A stretch of 64,000 bases of DNA, from the NCBI GenBank assembly GCA_021014325.1, contig CM037473.1:6389501-6453500 (forward strand). The letters are read 5' to 3'. The notes beneath the pieces were generated by a model. It did no database searches and was not told the origin of the DNA. It saw nothing but the letters and a program-made list of their open reading frames with translations. Source of the DNA: Plazaster borealis. Taxonomy: Eukaryota > Echinodermata > Asteroidea > Forcipulatida > Labidiasteridae. Of the stretch, positions 52,011 to 62,547 are shown in pieces. The stretch's first letter is position 1, and every line of letters starts with the position of its first letter. Position numbers and translations under genes: made by a program.

Positions 52011-52280
52011 AAAATGACTTGACATCACATGGTTACAAAAGAACCAAAATGGTCATAATTTATTTGGTTTAACAACTCATCATCCTTAAAAAATAATGCA
52101 CCCATTGAATCCATTCGGTAGAAGAAAAAAAATGCTTTATTAAAATAGTCTTTCTTAAGTATTTAGGAGATCGTTATGCAAGTGTAACTTCAATAAACCC
52201 TTTTTTGAAGTTTTTTTGCTCAAATTGAGACAAGTTCCATTCATCCTAAAGATGTTTTCCATTTGAAGTACTATTTAATA

Positions 52281-53152
52281 TAGGTTTTCCTGGCCAGTTT
52301 CAACAAAAATCCATTCATTCATTTTAACATGCGGCTCATTCAATTTCGTTTGAAAATGAAAGCTCCGTTGAATCAGCATTCAACAGTCAAAAGGAGTAAT
52401 TCAATTTGGCCAGTTTAGCATTCACTGGTCAAATAAGATCATTCAATTTCATTAGGCCGCGAGACTCATTAAATTTCGTAAAAGCCAGCAGCAAGAGCTG
52501 GTCAACCATTCAATTTCATCAAGTGTAATTAGGTATTGTAGTAGAAATTCTACTTAAAGGCACTGAACACGTTTGGTAATTGTCAAAGACCAGTGTTCTC
52601 ACTTGGTGTATCCCAACATATGCATAAAATAACAAGCCTGTGAAAATTTGGGCTCAATTGGTCATCGAAGTTGCAAGAAAATGATGAAAGAAAAACCACC
52701 CTTGTTGTACAAATTTGTGTGCTTTCAGATAGGAATAAAAACTTCTTGCAAGAAGTTTTTATTATTTTAGTGAGAAATTACTTCTTTCTCAAAAACTACG
52801 TTACTTCAGAGGGAGTCGTTTCTCACAATGTTTTATACTATCAACAGCTCTCCGTTGCTCGTTACCAAGTCAGTTTTTATGCTAATAGATATTTTGAGTA
52901 ATTACCAAACGTGTACGATACCTTTAAGAATGGTCAAAGTGTAGTCTTGAATGCCAATAAATGAATTAGAATGACTGAAACGAATCTGAATGAGAGAAAC
53001 GAAATCATGTGTGCACGAAAACGAAATTGAATGCATTAATAGCTAAAAAGAAACCCTAGTTTGAGTGGATTAGGGGAAAATGCGTGAATTTGAATGCGTG
53101 TTAATGAAATTGAATGTTTTTTTGCTGAAATTGGCTGGGAAAACCTATGCTG
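52281..53152. mobile_element. ATAGGTTTTCC inverted-repeat element, interrupted by a MITE
   Basis: The left end ATAGGTTTTCCTGGCCAGTTTC matches the right end GAAATTGGCTGGGAAAACCTAT inverted. Both arms carry recurrent CATTCAATTTC(A/G)TT words. The AAAGGCA/TTAA MITE 52554-52927 splits it. No coding capacity. Confidence 0.7.
52458..52927 (+). repeat. 470-bp inverted repeat, left arm
   Basis: From CGCGAGACTCATTAAATTTC through GTAGAAATTCTACTTAAAGG to the end of a complete AAAGGCA MITE. Its partner is the reverse complement at 55517-55986. The shared part extends about 95 bp beyond the MITE, so this is a duplication and not two independent insertions. Confidence 0.88.
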
Positions 53153-54089
53153 TAAGGGATACTGTAATACATAAATATCAGATGCATGTGTGTGCATTGT
53201 CACAGAATATAATCACAAGGTAAAATCTGCTGGACAATTCTATATCACAAGGGGAAGCCGAGTGAAATTGAAAAGCCAGATTTCACCGAGTAATTAATTT
53301 CCACGACAATGCATGAACGAAATGCATTTAAATATTTGTTTTGTATAAATCACACATAGATCCTTGTCATTTTAAATTTGTTCACTGAAAATAGACACGG
53401 AAACTTGTCCATCCAACGCTCTGAAAATTATAGAAATCCCTTCTAAACAACGTGAATGACTCCATGTAGACATCAGCCTTTTCCGCCCTGACACGACCTT
53501 GCTGCTACTGGACGAACGGGCGGGAAACAATTTAGTTTGGAAACAACACTGCAAGCGTTCAATACATATTCATTTTAAACGGGCACCTGTATGAAATTTT
53601 GGAGCGTTGCAGCAGTAAATACATGGCAAACAAATTATCAAATGGCAAGGATCTGTGTGTGTGGTATACAATAACATTTATGGAGTACCCTTTCTACTGT
53701 TACAACAATAAGTGGTGGTAGTCTGGATGATATGGAGTAACTTCCTTGATGTGTCTTTTCCTGAAAATGCTGGTGTTTGGACAGGTCCACACAGTAAGTG
53801 ACTCGATTCTAAAGTTCAAATGGTCATCACAAAGTATGCAGTGCCAATATATGTGTGGTTTACAGGGATTTTACACTATCACTAACGAACAGAGACAATA
53901 ACAATGTTGATTTATTATGCACTTTTTCAAGCCAAGGAGGCCCCTCAAAGCACCTATAGATTGTGCAAGTCACGGCGTATTCGAACAGTGGGACCCATTA
54001 AAGTGCGTGAGTTTCCGTCACGCGTTGAAGCAATGTACGAAGGACCAAAGTGGTCCCCAAAAACGCGCGAGACTTGCAAGGTCTATTAC

Positions 54090-54358
54090 CCCTGATCAGT
54101 CGGGCCCTAAGCATTCCTGAAACCATCTGAACAAGTAGTACGCATCACCGGCAGCCAGATGGGCACACGGGTTGCTAATCATTCACACTAACCATCCCTA
54201 CCCTCGTAGGTAGTACCCGGGTGATGAGAAGCAATTATAGCTGAGTGTCTCATGCTCGAGGATATAAGTGTCATGACAGGGATTCGAACCCACACTCTGA
54301 TGACTCAGGTACCAGAACTTGAGTTCTGTGCGCCAGACCGCTTGGCCACGACATGCTA
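54090..54358 (-). mobile_element. tRNA-Ser-like SINE, reversed
   Basis: GACAGGGATTCGAACCCACA, then CAGACCGCTTGGCCACGACA at the right end, is the reverse of a GTCGTGGCCAAGCGGTCTGG head with a GGTTCGAATCCC-like box. The tail carries CATTCCTGAAACCATCTGAA. Confidence 0.8.
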
Positions 54359-55516
54359 TACAAAATTTTGAGATGCTAATTGTTATAAAAGATTTTGCAT
54401 TAACCCATACTCCCTAGGTAAGGCTTAATTGCCTACAGGTGAACTCCATCCTCCAATATCCTCCTTTCCTATGCCTCTTCACACCAACATGTCTGGACTT
54501 TGATACAATTGGAATGCCTGTCCCAGTGATAAGCAATTGTTATTTGAGCCTACAACCCTCAGTCCTTTTGGATCCCTCTTTTCGGCAAAGAGGATATAGA
54601 AGGATTTGGGAGGGATAGGGTTGATGAAAGACAAATACAGTGACAGACATCCTGGGAAGTTGTTCCACCTGCTTTGGGCTTTTTAAGAAAGCATGAAATA
54701 TTAACCCTTTCATGCACCATTTATTTAAGTGATAAATTGATATGGGCACATTAATTGTTTACTCGTTTTTTGCAAATGGCAACCCCCTAAAGACAGGTCA
54801 CAATTAGCCTTTTTGAGATATGGTGGACACTATAGGAGTGCACTGTAGGATTTGCGTGTATACAGACAAATTTACCCAAATCAAACAGTGTTAAAGTAAT
54901 GTGTCCGCCATATCTCAAAATGGCTTATAGCACCCTCAAGAGTCTTCTTTCCCATTCTGAAAACTGTGTAGCTGTGTAATCATTATTTTTCATTTTACAA
55001 CTATTTTTTTGAAGGGATTTAAACCGGTCACTAGTAGAGTTAAATTGTTTGTTAAAAAATGTACGGTTATAGAGGATTAATCGGACATCCTATACATGAG
55101 TAGGGTCAGAAACTACGCAATAAAACACAATTCTTGAAGGCAAACAGTTTTTGTATGACTTTCATTTTTTATTTACATTGAAGTCATTCTCTGGAAATGA
55201 TTGAGGTATACGGCTGTACAAATAATAGCACATTAAGAACTGTACAAATCAATGATTCAAACATGTAGATCATTCAAATGTCAAAGCCGAATCCTAGAGC
55301 ACCAACTTGTGTCCCCCTGACCAACTTGCATACAACTAGAAAATATTGCTTAGATTTACTTCCTTTACATCCCATTTTGCAAACAAATCCAGGCACACAC
55401 ATGACATTCTTGCCTTTAATCCCTTTCCTGTAGCATAAAACATCTCGTCAGAATATTTGCTGAAAAAAAATTTATTTGCTAAGCAAAAGCTGTGCTAGCT
55501 CGATTCTATTTTCACA

Positions 55517-55986
55517 TTAAAGGCATCGTACACGTTTGGCAAGTACTCAAAATATATATTAGCATAAACACTGATTTGGTAACAAGCAACAGAGAGCTGT
55601 TGATAGTATAAAACATTGTGAGAAACGACTCCCTCTGAAGTAACGTAGTTTTTGAGAAAGAGGTAATTTCTCACTAAAATAATAAAAACTTCTTGCAAGA
55701 AGTTTTTATTCCTATCTGAAAGCACACAAATTTGTACAACAAGGGTGTTTTTTCTTTCATCATTTTCTTGCAACTTCGATGACCAATTGAGCCCAAATTT
55801 TCACAGGCTTGTTATTTTATGCATATGTTGGGATACACCAAGTGAGAACACTGGTCTTTGACAATTACCAAACGTGTTCAGTGCCTTTAAGTAGAATTTC
55901 TACTACAATACCTAATTACACTTGATGAAATTGAATGGTTGACCAGCTCTTGCTGCTGGCTTTTACGAAATTTAATGAGTCTCGCG
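55517..55986 (-). repeat. 470-bp inverted repeat, right arm
   Basis: Begins TTAAAGGCATCGTACACGTT (MITE end), includes the hairpin AATAAAAACTTCTTGCAAG…, and ends TTTAATGAGTCTCGCG. The right edge abuts the foldback at 55984. Confidence 0.88.
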
Positions 55987-56144
55987 ACTGCTCTATATTC
56001 CGACACCCCTATATTCCGACACCCCTATGTTCCGACAACCCCCTCATGATTTACATAGGGTTAGGGTTAGGGTTAGGGTTAGGAATAGGAAAATACACCA
56101 GGGTTGTCGGAACATAGGGGTGTCGGAACATAGGGGTGTAGCCT
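55984..56144. mobile_element. CCGACACCCCTAT foldback element with interstitial TTAGGG run
   Basis: Left ATTCCGACACCCCTATATTC, right GTTGTCGGAACATAGGGGTG TCGGAACATAGGGGTG. Between them lies GGGTTAGGGTTAGGGTTAGG (about four and a half TTAGGG units, about 56059-56083). Same family as 33237-33424, where the TTAGGG is decayed. Confidence 0.8.
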
Positions 56145-56199
56145 GTTGGGATACACCAAATGAGAACACTGGTCTTTGACAATTACCAAACGTGTACTA

Positions 56200-56830
56200 T
56201 GCCTTTAAGTGAGGTGTTGAAACGGTATATTCACAACACACAGCGAGGTTTAACGCTAAAGCATGATACCTTGTGGTGCCTAAACCTTATATCCACAGAA
56301 AGCGAGGTGTTTAATCATTCACAAAATTTGACCAAGTTTGACTCGATCAAATGAAACCTTAGGATATCTCTACCTAGTACTTGCATAAAGTGAGGTGTTC
56401 CAACAGTTTATTCACAACACATGATGGAGTCTGACTCTTTAGCACCATTCCTCATGATGCCTCAACCCTATACAAGTACTCAAATAAAAGTGAGGTGTTG
56501 CAACAGTTTTATTCACAACACATGATGAGGTTTGTCTTTATATCATAACACTTCATGCCTCACTCAACCCTATACAAGTATTCAGATAAAGTTAGGTGTT
56601 GCAACAGTTTGTTCCCAACACACGATGAGGTTTGACTCTTTAGCACGATTTCTAATGATGCCTCAACCTTATACAAGTACTCGCATAAAGTGAAGTGTTG
56701 CAACACTTTATTCCAAACACACGATGAGGTTCGACTCTTCAGCACGATACCTCAACCCTATACAAATACTCACAGTAAAGTTAGGTGTTGCAACACTTTA
56801 CGCCCAACACACGATGAGGTTTGACTCTTA
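56200..56830. repeat. Minisatellite, about 85-105 bp unit, about seven copies
   Basis: Each unit contains AAAGT(G/T)AGGTGTTGCAACA, TTTATTC.CAACACA(C/T)GATGA and GGTTTGACTCTT…GC, then CCTCAACCCTATACAAGTA CT. Unit starts are near 56205, 56390, 56490, 56587, 56690 and 56775. Non-coding. Confidence 0.88.
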
Positions 56831-58366
56831 ACCGCATAATTCCCATGTCAACATTCAAGCATCTACTCTGATGAGTCAGCGCCTATGACAGTAACCATGA
56901 AACATTCACACCTTAACACAATCAGCATGGGGGGTGTTTCCCCTCCAATAGTTTCCTACCATGAGACGATGATAGACAATGTTTGTCATAGTCTCACATT
57001 AGCTTGGTGTGACGGCCGCTTGTAACACCTCTACACATGTGCCCCGATTCTTAATCGGTTCAGTTGGCTTCACGGCCGAGGCACGTAGAAATAGCTCAGC
57101 TGATTTCCCTTTTTCTCTTCTTTCTTTTTTTTTTTTCTTTTTTTTTTGGTCTCCCCCAAACAAGATCAAATTCATTGACTTTCAGAGCGGATGTTGAGAT
57201 GTACAGGTGCATATTCATCTGATTGTTTTGTGCATAATTAGAACAGACGTTCTTCATAGTACAGGCATTTTTCAAGACTGGAAATTTCATTTTGGAAGGG
57301 AGCAAGAGTAGGTGCTGTTCCTATTTTCATTATGTACGCATAGTATCACTTTGTATAAATGCATGAAGTTCATTTTTTGTCCCAATACCAAACTTGCCCT
57401 TACAAGGCCAACATGAACTATATGGTATCCGTTGGGGACCATTAATATCCCCCATTGGGAGATGGGAGTTCCAATCGGGGTAGACGTATATCCCAAAATG
57501 GAATAGTTTGGGTGACATTATTGAAAGTGTTGGAAACCACCTTTTTGTTTTCTCTTTCACTGAAATCAGGTTTCTTGCACAACCCAAAACTGCACACTTG
57601 CATTTTGTTATTGTGAATAACACACACACACACACTGTGCAAGGCAACTTCTGAGCTGTCAATGTTATAATGTGCCATGTGCCAAGGTTGTTAAAATCAA
57701 TCATAAAAAACAAAAACAGCAACCACGGCACTATTTCCACTTTTTTGGTCAAATATGACAAACAACTACAACCCTGCCAACAATCATGGTTCCCCATCCT
57801 AAAATGTCTCCACATTTGATCAATCTTACAGCATCTATAATGACTTATATCCAAAATGTCTTTTTACAAATTATTTAACAGTCTCAATTTTTCCGCAACT
57901 TCTTATACCCTTTTACTTAATCTGTTCATATTTCACAAAAGATACGCTTAATTTAATATGTACAGGTAAATTACCACATGTTTTATGCAGTTTATAAACA
58001 ACAGTTCCTGTTTAATAAGAAGTCTCTATAAGCAATTATTTTTATTATTATTTTTAAAGTACACTTGTTATACAAAGTTGTAGTTATCTTAATTTTCCTT
58101 AAAGTAGGAACGGGAGCCAACATAACATGTTTGTTACTTCAGTCAGTCAACAGACGACATAGTAAGGCCTTGTCTGATTTGGGGCAGCGACTTGATTGTC
58201 ATGTGAATAAGTGTGGAAGTTTGGGATGCCCATAGCAACACACTCAGCACTAGCTGCAGCCAAAGCCGTAGCCGACAACCTGGACATGGCCTAAGACCAC
58301 CAAATGTATGACGAGGCTTGTGAGTTGAGCACTGCAGACCCCTTGCCCCTTGCATACACCCGACTG

Positions 58367-58790
58367 GTCTTGATTGGCGATGCTAGTTTTTGTATTTAGT
58401 CACCGGTAGAGGGTGCAACATCGGCTGTCTTGGAGAGACCAGAGCTTTGTATTGAGAGAGTTGCGACATAGAGGGACCAGTGTTCTTTGGTCACGTGTTT
58501 GCTGGACGTCATTTTCAGTCCAAATGCAGCACAACCAAATGGGCAGACTTGTCTGGCACCCCTGTATTTGCCAATGCGGGTTTTTTTGTTTACACAAAAT
58601 GGCTTCTAATCACAAGTTGTTGCAACTCTCTCAATATACGGCTCTGGGAGGGACTGGGCAAGTCTACGAATCTGGATGTTTGGTCTAGATCCAGATGTTT
58701 GTTTGATACAGATATCTCTTCTCCAGTAATTCGAATTGCGATATCGGTGACCGTACGTTAACAAAACGGACGTCGCCAATCAAGACTCAC
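58367..58790. mobile_element. Foldback element (GTCTTGATTGGCGA ends)
   Basis: The left GGTCTTGATTGGCGATGCTA and right GACGTCGCCAATCAAGACTC are inverted. Inner inverted arms are GTATTGAGAGAGTTGC (58448) and GCAACTCTCTCAATATAC (58621), plus CAGAGC. About 420 bp, with TATTTAGTCACCGG near the left and CGGTGACCGTACG near the right. Confidence 0.75.
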
Positions 58791-61700
58791 GGTAGCTGTG
58801 AGAAAATACAACAAACTAAGCAAAAAATTGAAAATTACGTCTTTTTCATAAAGCTATTAAGCACCAAATAATGCTCAGCAAATTTCTTGGCTTGGCAATA
58901 ATGAGTAGCGTACCAGTCGCATCAATCTAAACTTTATGGAATGTTGGCTGGTACCCTGTTTTTGCTAAACAATTTTTTTCTGTGCTCAGCAAATCTCAAT
59001 CTCATTAAGTTTTCTTTGGAAGGATTGCACTTTTAACGTGTTTTGTGTGAACGACAATGACACTCATGGTGAATGTTTTGCCTCGTATTATTAAAGGTAG
59101 GCTCATACATGTAGATGGGTAAATACTCCAAAAACTAATTACCATAAAAACTTAGTTGGTGAGAAGCCCTGCAACTGTTAAACTAGTTTGAGAAAGGATT
59201 CCCTTTGAAGTAATATGGTATGGATGATTTTTCACCCAAAAACATTTGTATCTGAGAAACGATTCAATCAGATTTCTGAGGGCTGTTGTCCCGTTTGCGA
59301 ATGCTGCGGCCAGAGATGTGGCTGGTACCCGCTTAGCAAGGTGACCTACGTGGATGGATTTGACGTTCCTGTAAAGATACCGTGACAGTTTGTTGCTGTT
59401 TTCTCAACGAGTAGACAAGTAGACATTGTATTCAGCTGAAACTTTCATGAATGACTTTTATTGTGATCTTTCTTTATAATTTTGCCTATAGTAAATCAGC
59501 ATTGCCTTGACAAAACCAATCGACGACCCGACCTTTAATAAGTCTATACAAACTTAGCTATGTGTGGACAAGTCAACAAGTATTAGCTTGACAAATATTA
59601 TGCTACAGAAAACCACATTATAACCCTGACTGACAAACAAAACACATAAAATTCCCCAAAATAGAACTGTGCACTGTTAACAAGCTCCAATGCCAAGTGT
59701 GGGGCTAATCTGTGGTTTGGAGGCAAACTTGCACTCTACCTTCCGATACCAAACCACCAAACTTTAAAAAAAAATAGCCACTGACATGTTCACTAAGTTC
59801 CCAACAACTCTTTCACAAACAGCTCCTTCGGGGCTTTGTTGGGGAGCGTTTCTGTCGGCACAGGATGCGTTTGAAGTCAATTTCCCAAGCAATTTTTTGT
59901 TCACAAGTTTAACGTGCTACATTATTTTTATGAATCACTGCTGTTGTTCATCCTCGGGGTGTTTATGCAAATTTACAACACAGGGGGGTCCAGAGAAAAA
60001 CACCCACTGGTGAATAAACTTCAACATTTAGCAACAAAGCGGGAAATATTAATTGGTTATTGCCTGTATTTTGTATGAGGGTAGATGTGGTACTGTGAAT
60101 GGTTAGAAAACAATCATTATCTGGACTTCAAATGTGTTATATGAGGAGTTTCAATATTTCTCAGAAAAATGGAACAGTTCTTGAAAGGAAGAAAACTTGT
60201 TTTTATGGCGGCAGAGGAGCAGCTTTTGGGGGTATGTATTAAATGCTGATAAAGTCCCACAGAATTTGGGGGGTTGATAATCCGGAAGATTAAAAAAATG
60301 AGTGTAGTTATTTAAAAAGTTGCATAATCCTGCACTTAATTAATGCAAAAACTCAGTGTCCCTGAACAACATGCTCCACAATCTTCTGAGACCAAACAAT
60401 CACAAAATTCCTACAACCTTAAGATTGCACATAATTCTCATGTTTGGTTAGTTATTAAGTTAGAACTTTGCATGTTATCGATTCTTCATTTCTTCTTTTA
60501 TAGAAACCGTTGCCAAACAAAAAAAGATTAGTCGCCAGATTCTAGAGAGAGTGGAAAAAACATGTTGTCGATATGAAAATATACAACTGAGATTTTCATT
60601 TCTTGAAAGCAATCGTACGCACATGCTTTCTTCACTCATGAAATGTTCTGAAAATGATTTTGTTGTGTGTGTGCATATTCTACAGTTGGATAATAAATAG
60701 TACATTCAATTATTATCTCCAAGAGAAAGTATGGACAGCTAAAATTATAGCTGAACTATCTACACCCGAACACTGTCTAGTCAACAGTGGTTAGTTTGGT
60801 CTGGTTACCTAATTGGAACCAGCCCTCCAGCCTAGGTTGCATCGCTGGGTGCTTGATCCCTGTCTCGTCTGCAACTGAATGCAATTAAAGAACAGTGTCA
60901 TTCTAACTAATCTTGACAAGGTGATCTGACTAGATTCTTTTGGGTGTATATGTAAGTCCTACTGGTTTTGGACAAAGGTAGGTTTGAACTACTATATTTA
61001 CAGGTAACCTTTGTTAGAATTTTTGTTCAACGGTACTGCAAGTTAACAACTACAGGTAACTAGTTTAAAGTCCAACAAGTTTGTTCATTTAACTTCTGTT
61101 AACCAATAATAAAATGAAATGAAATGAAATGAAAATAATCATCAACAGTCTACACCCCTCATAAATTAACATTAATTAGCAGTCCAACAGTCCAACTCAT
61201 AATCAACACTAGTTAACAATAGTTAGCACAGTCCGACTTGCTCCTAATTTATAGCACTAGTTAACACTAGTTTGCGGTCCAACTTGCTCCTAATTAACAC
61301 CAGTCAACACTAGTTAAAACTTGCTCATAACTAACACCAGCTGACAATAGTTAGCGGTCCACCTCACTGATAGGTAGCACAAGTTATTGTTAGTTAGCTA
61401 TAGCTAGTCCAACTTGCTCACTATCATGACTGGTAACACTGGTTAACATTACTAGAAATGAACTTCTCAAGTACAAACCCTTAAAAATCCATCCATTTAT
61501 GTAAAATGGAAATTCAACATACATTTGTGGAGGTGTGTACATGGATTGATATGTACACAGTTTGTACACATGTTCAAATAAAAGTGTCAAATTACAAATC
61601 TCTGATCTTTCTGTGCGCACCAATTACAAGTTTTAAAACAAAGGGGAATGTATATACAATTTGTCAATACGTTTCACAACTTTTATTTATTTGTTCATTT

Positions 61701-61927
61701 GTGATCTTCTACCACAAAATAAGATTAAAGTCTGCACTTTCCCTTACTTGGGGGTGACACCTTTTTGTCTGAATCAAATATAAACAAAGCTTTTCACTGG
61801 TATCTACAAGTGTACACATCACTTGGGGGGATACAAAAGTAGCCAAAATATGCCAAAACACGAAGTAAGTCTCATTTTAAAATCTTTTGATGTTAAACTT
61901 TTGAAATTTCAAGCAAATATAACACCA

Positions 61928-62104
61928 GGGCTCAACTTCATAGAGCTGCTTGAGCACGAAAAAAGTAGCTTACCACAAATAACCATGCTTATCAGAATAA
62001 GGTAACCAGCCAAAATACAACTCAAATCACATGTACAATCTGTGACTGGTATCCTGCTTAGCAACTTGTTAAGCAATATTTGCAGCTTTATGAAAAATGG
62101 CCTC
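61928..62104. mobile_element. GGGCCCAATTTCATAGAGC-family MITE, truncated end
   Basis: GGGCTCAACTTCATAGAGCT GC … CATGCTTATCAGAATAAGGT … CTGTGACTGGTATCCTGCTT … GCAGCTTTATGAAAAATGGCC. It lies about 80 bp downstream of the NCBP3-like stop codon. Confidence 0.8.
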
Positions 62105-62183
62105 GGTATTGTTTTATATTTTGTGACTGTCGGGTCATGACTGTATACTCTTATCTTGTGGGAGTGGGTCACGTTCACAAACA

Positions 62184-62547
62184 CTAGAAATTATCTTGTT
62201 CCACTTGTATCGACAACGACGGGAGAGTCTTGAGGAATTTGCTGTTTGTGCGTCGACTCTCAAGACGGCTCCTAAGATCCTGAACCCCTCTCGGCTGCTG
62301 CTGTTCCTCGTCCTCCTCATCATCGTCATCGTCATCATCCCATGAGTCTGGGTCGTTAGCTACCATGATTTTGAGGTTGGGGATGCTGCCGGAAGCGAAC
62401 TCGCCGCCGGTGTCGCTGTCACTCCCGCTGCTGTCGCTGCTGCTCGCTGCATGATGATATCCCAATCTGCTGCTCACCGAGGGGCGGCCGATTTTGATTC
62501 TCTCTCTGGCATCTGCAAGCTGTGGGGTCGGCTCTGCTACTTCTTTT
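62184..62547 (-). CDS. Last coding exon of an NCBP3-like protein (tentative)
   Basis: Minus, acceptor ACAACAG|AAAAGAAG at 62548, stop TAG at 62186-62184. The product reads KEVAEPTPQLADARERIKIG, then PSVSSRLG, a Ser/Asp tract (SSSDSSGSDSDTGGEF), IPNLKIMVANDPDSW, an acidic D/E run, VQDLRSRLESRR and a final KFLKTLPSLSIQVEQDNF. SSRLG, DLRSRL and the LPSLSIQV ending parallel the C-terminus of nuclear cap-binding subunit 3, a CBC/mRNA-export factor, which carries RLG motifs, Ser/Asp tracts and an LPSLQIEV end. The match is partial and the rest of the gene lies to the right, outside the window, so this is an inference. It faces USP30 tail to tail. Confidence 0.5.

Larger units (their letters stand above)
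51355..62183. other. Convergent intergenic region, repeat-filled
   Basis: No exon recognised in about 10.8 kb. Contents in order: MITEs at 51661-52010; AATAAA at 52193 as a weak USP30 poly(A) candidate; a composite inverted repeat at 52281-55986; a reversed SINE at 54090-54358; a TTAGGG-bearing foldback at 55984-56144; a minisatellite at 56200-56830; a T-rich tract at 57106-57147; a foldback at 58367-58790; a MITE fragment at 58843-59005; AGTTAACACTAGT-like short repeats at 61190-61370; and a MITE at 61928-62104. Confidence 0.65.

Noticed and set aside
52671..52901. Open frame similar to ones at 55495-55773 and 36790-36987, as if a small protein family
   Set aside because: They are translations of one MITE family including its central hairpin, on either strand and without splice or start conservation.
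57330..57854. 174-codon minus-strand open frame
   Set aside because: Cys/Trp-rich without domain signal, includes a (CA)n run, and no acceptor/donor architecture.
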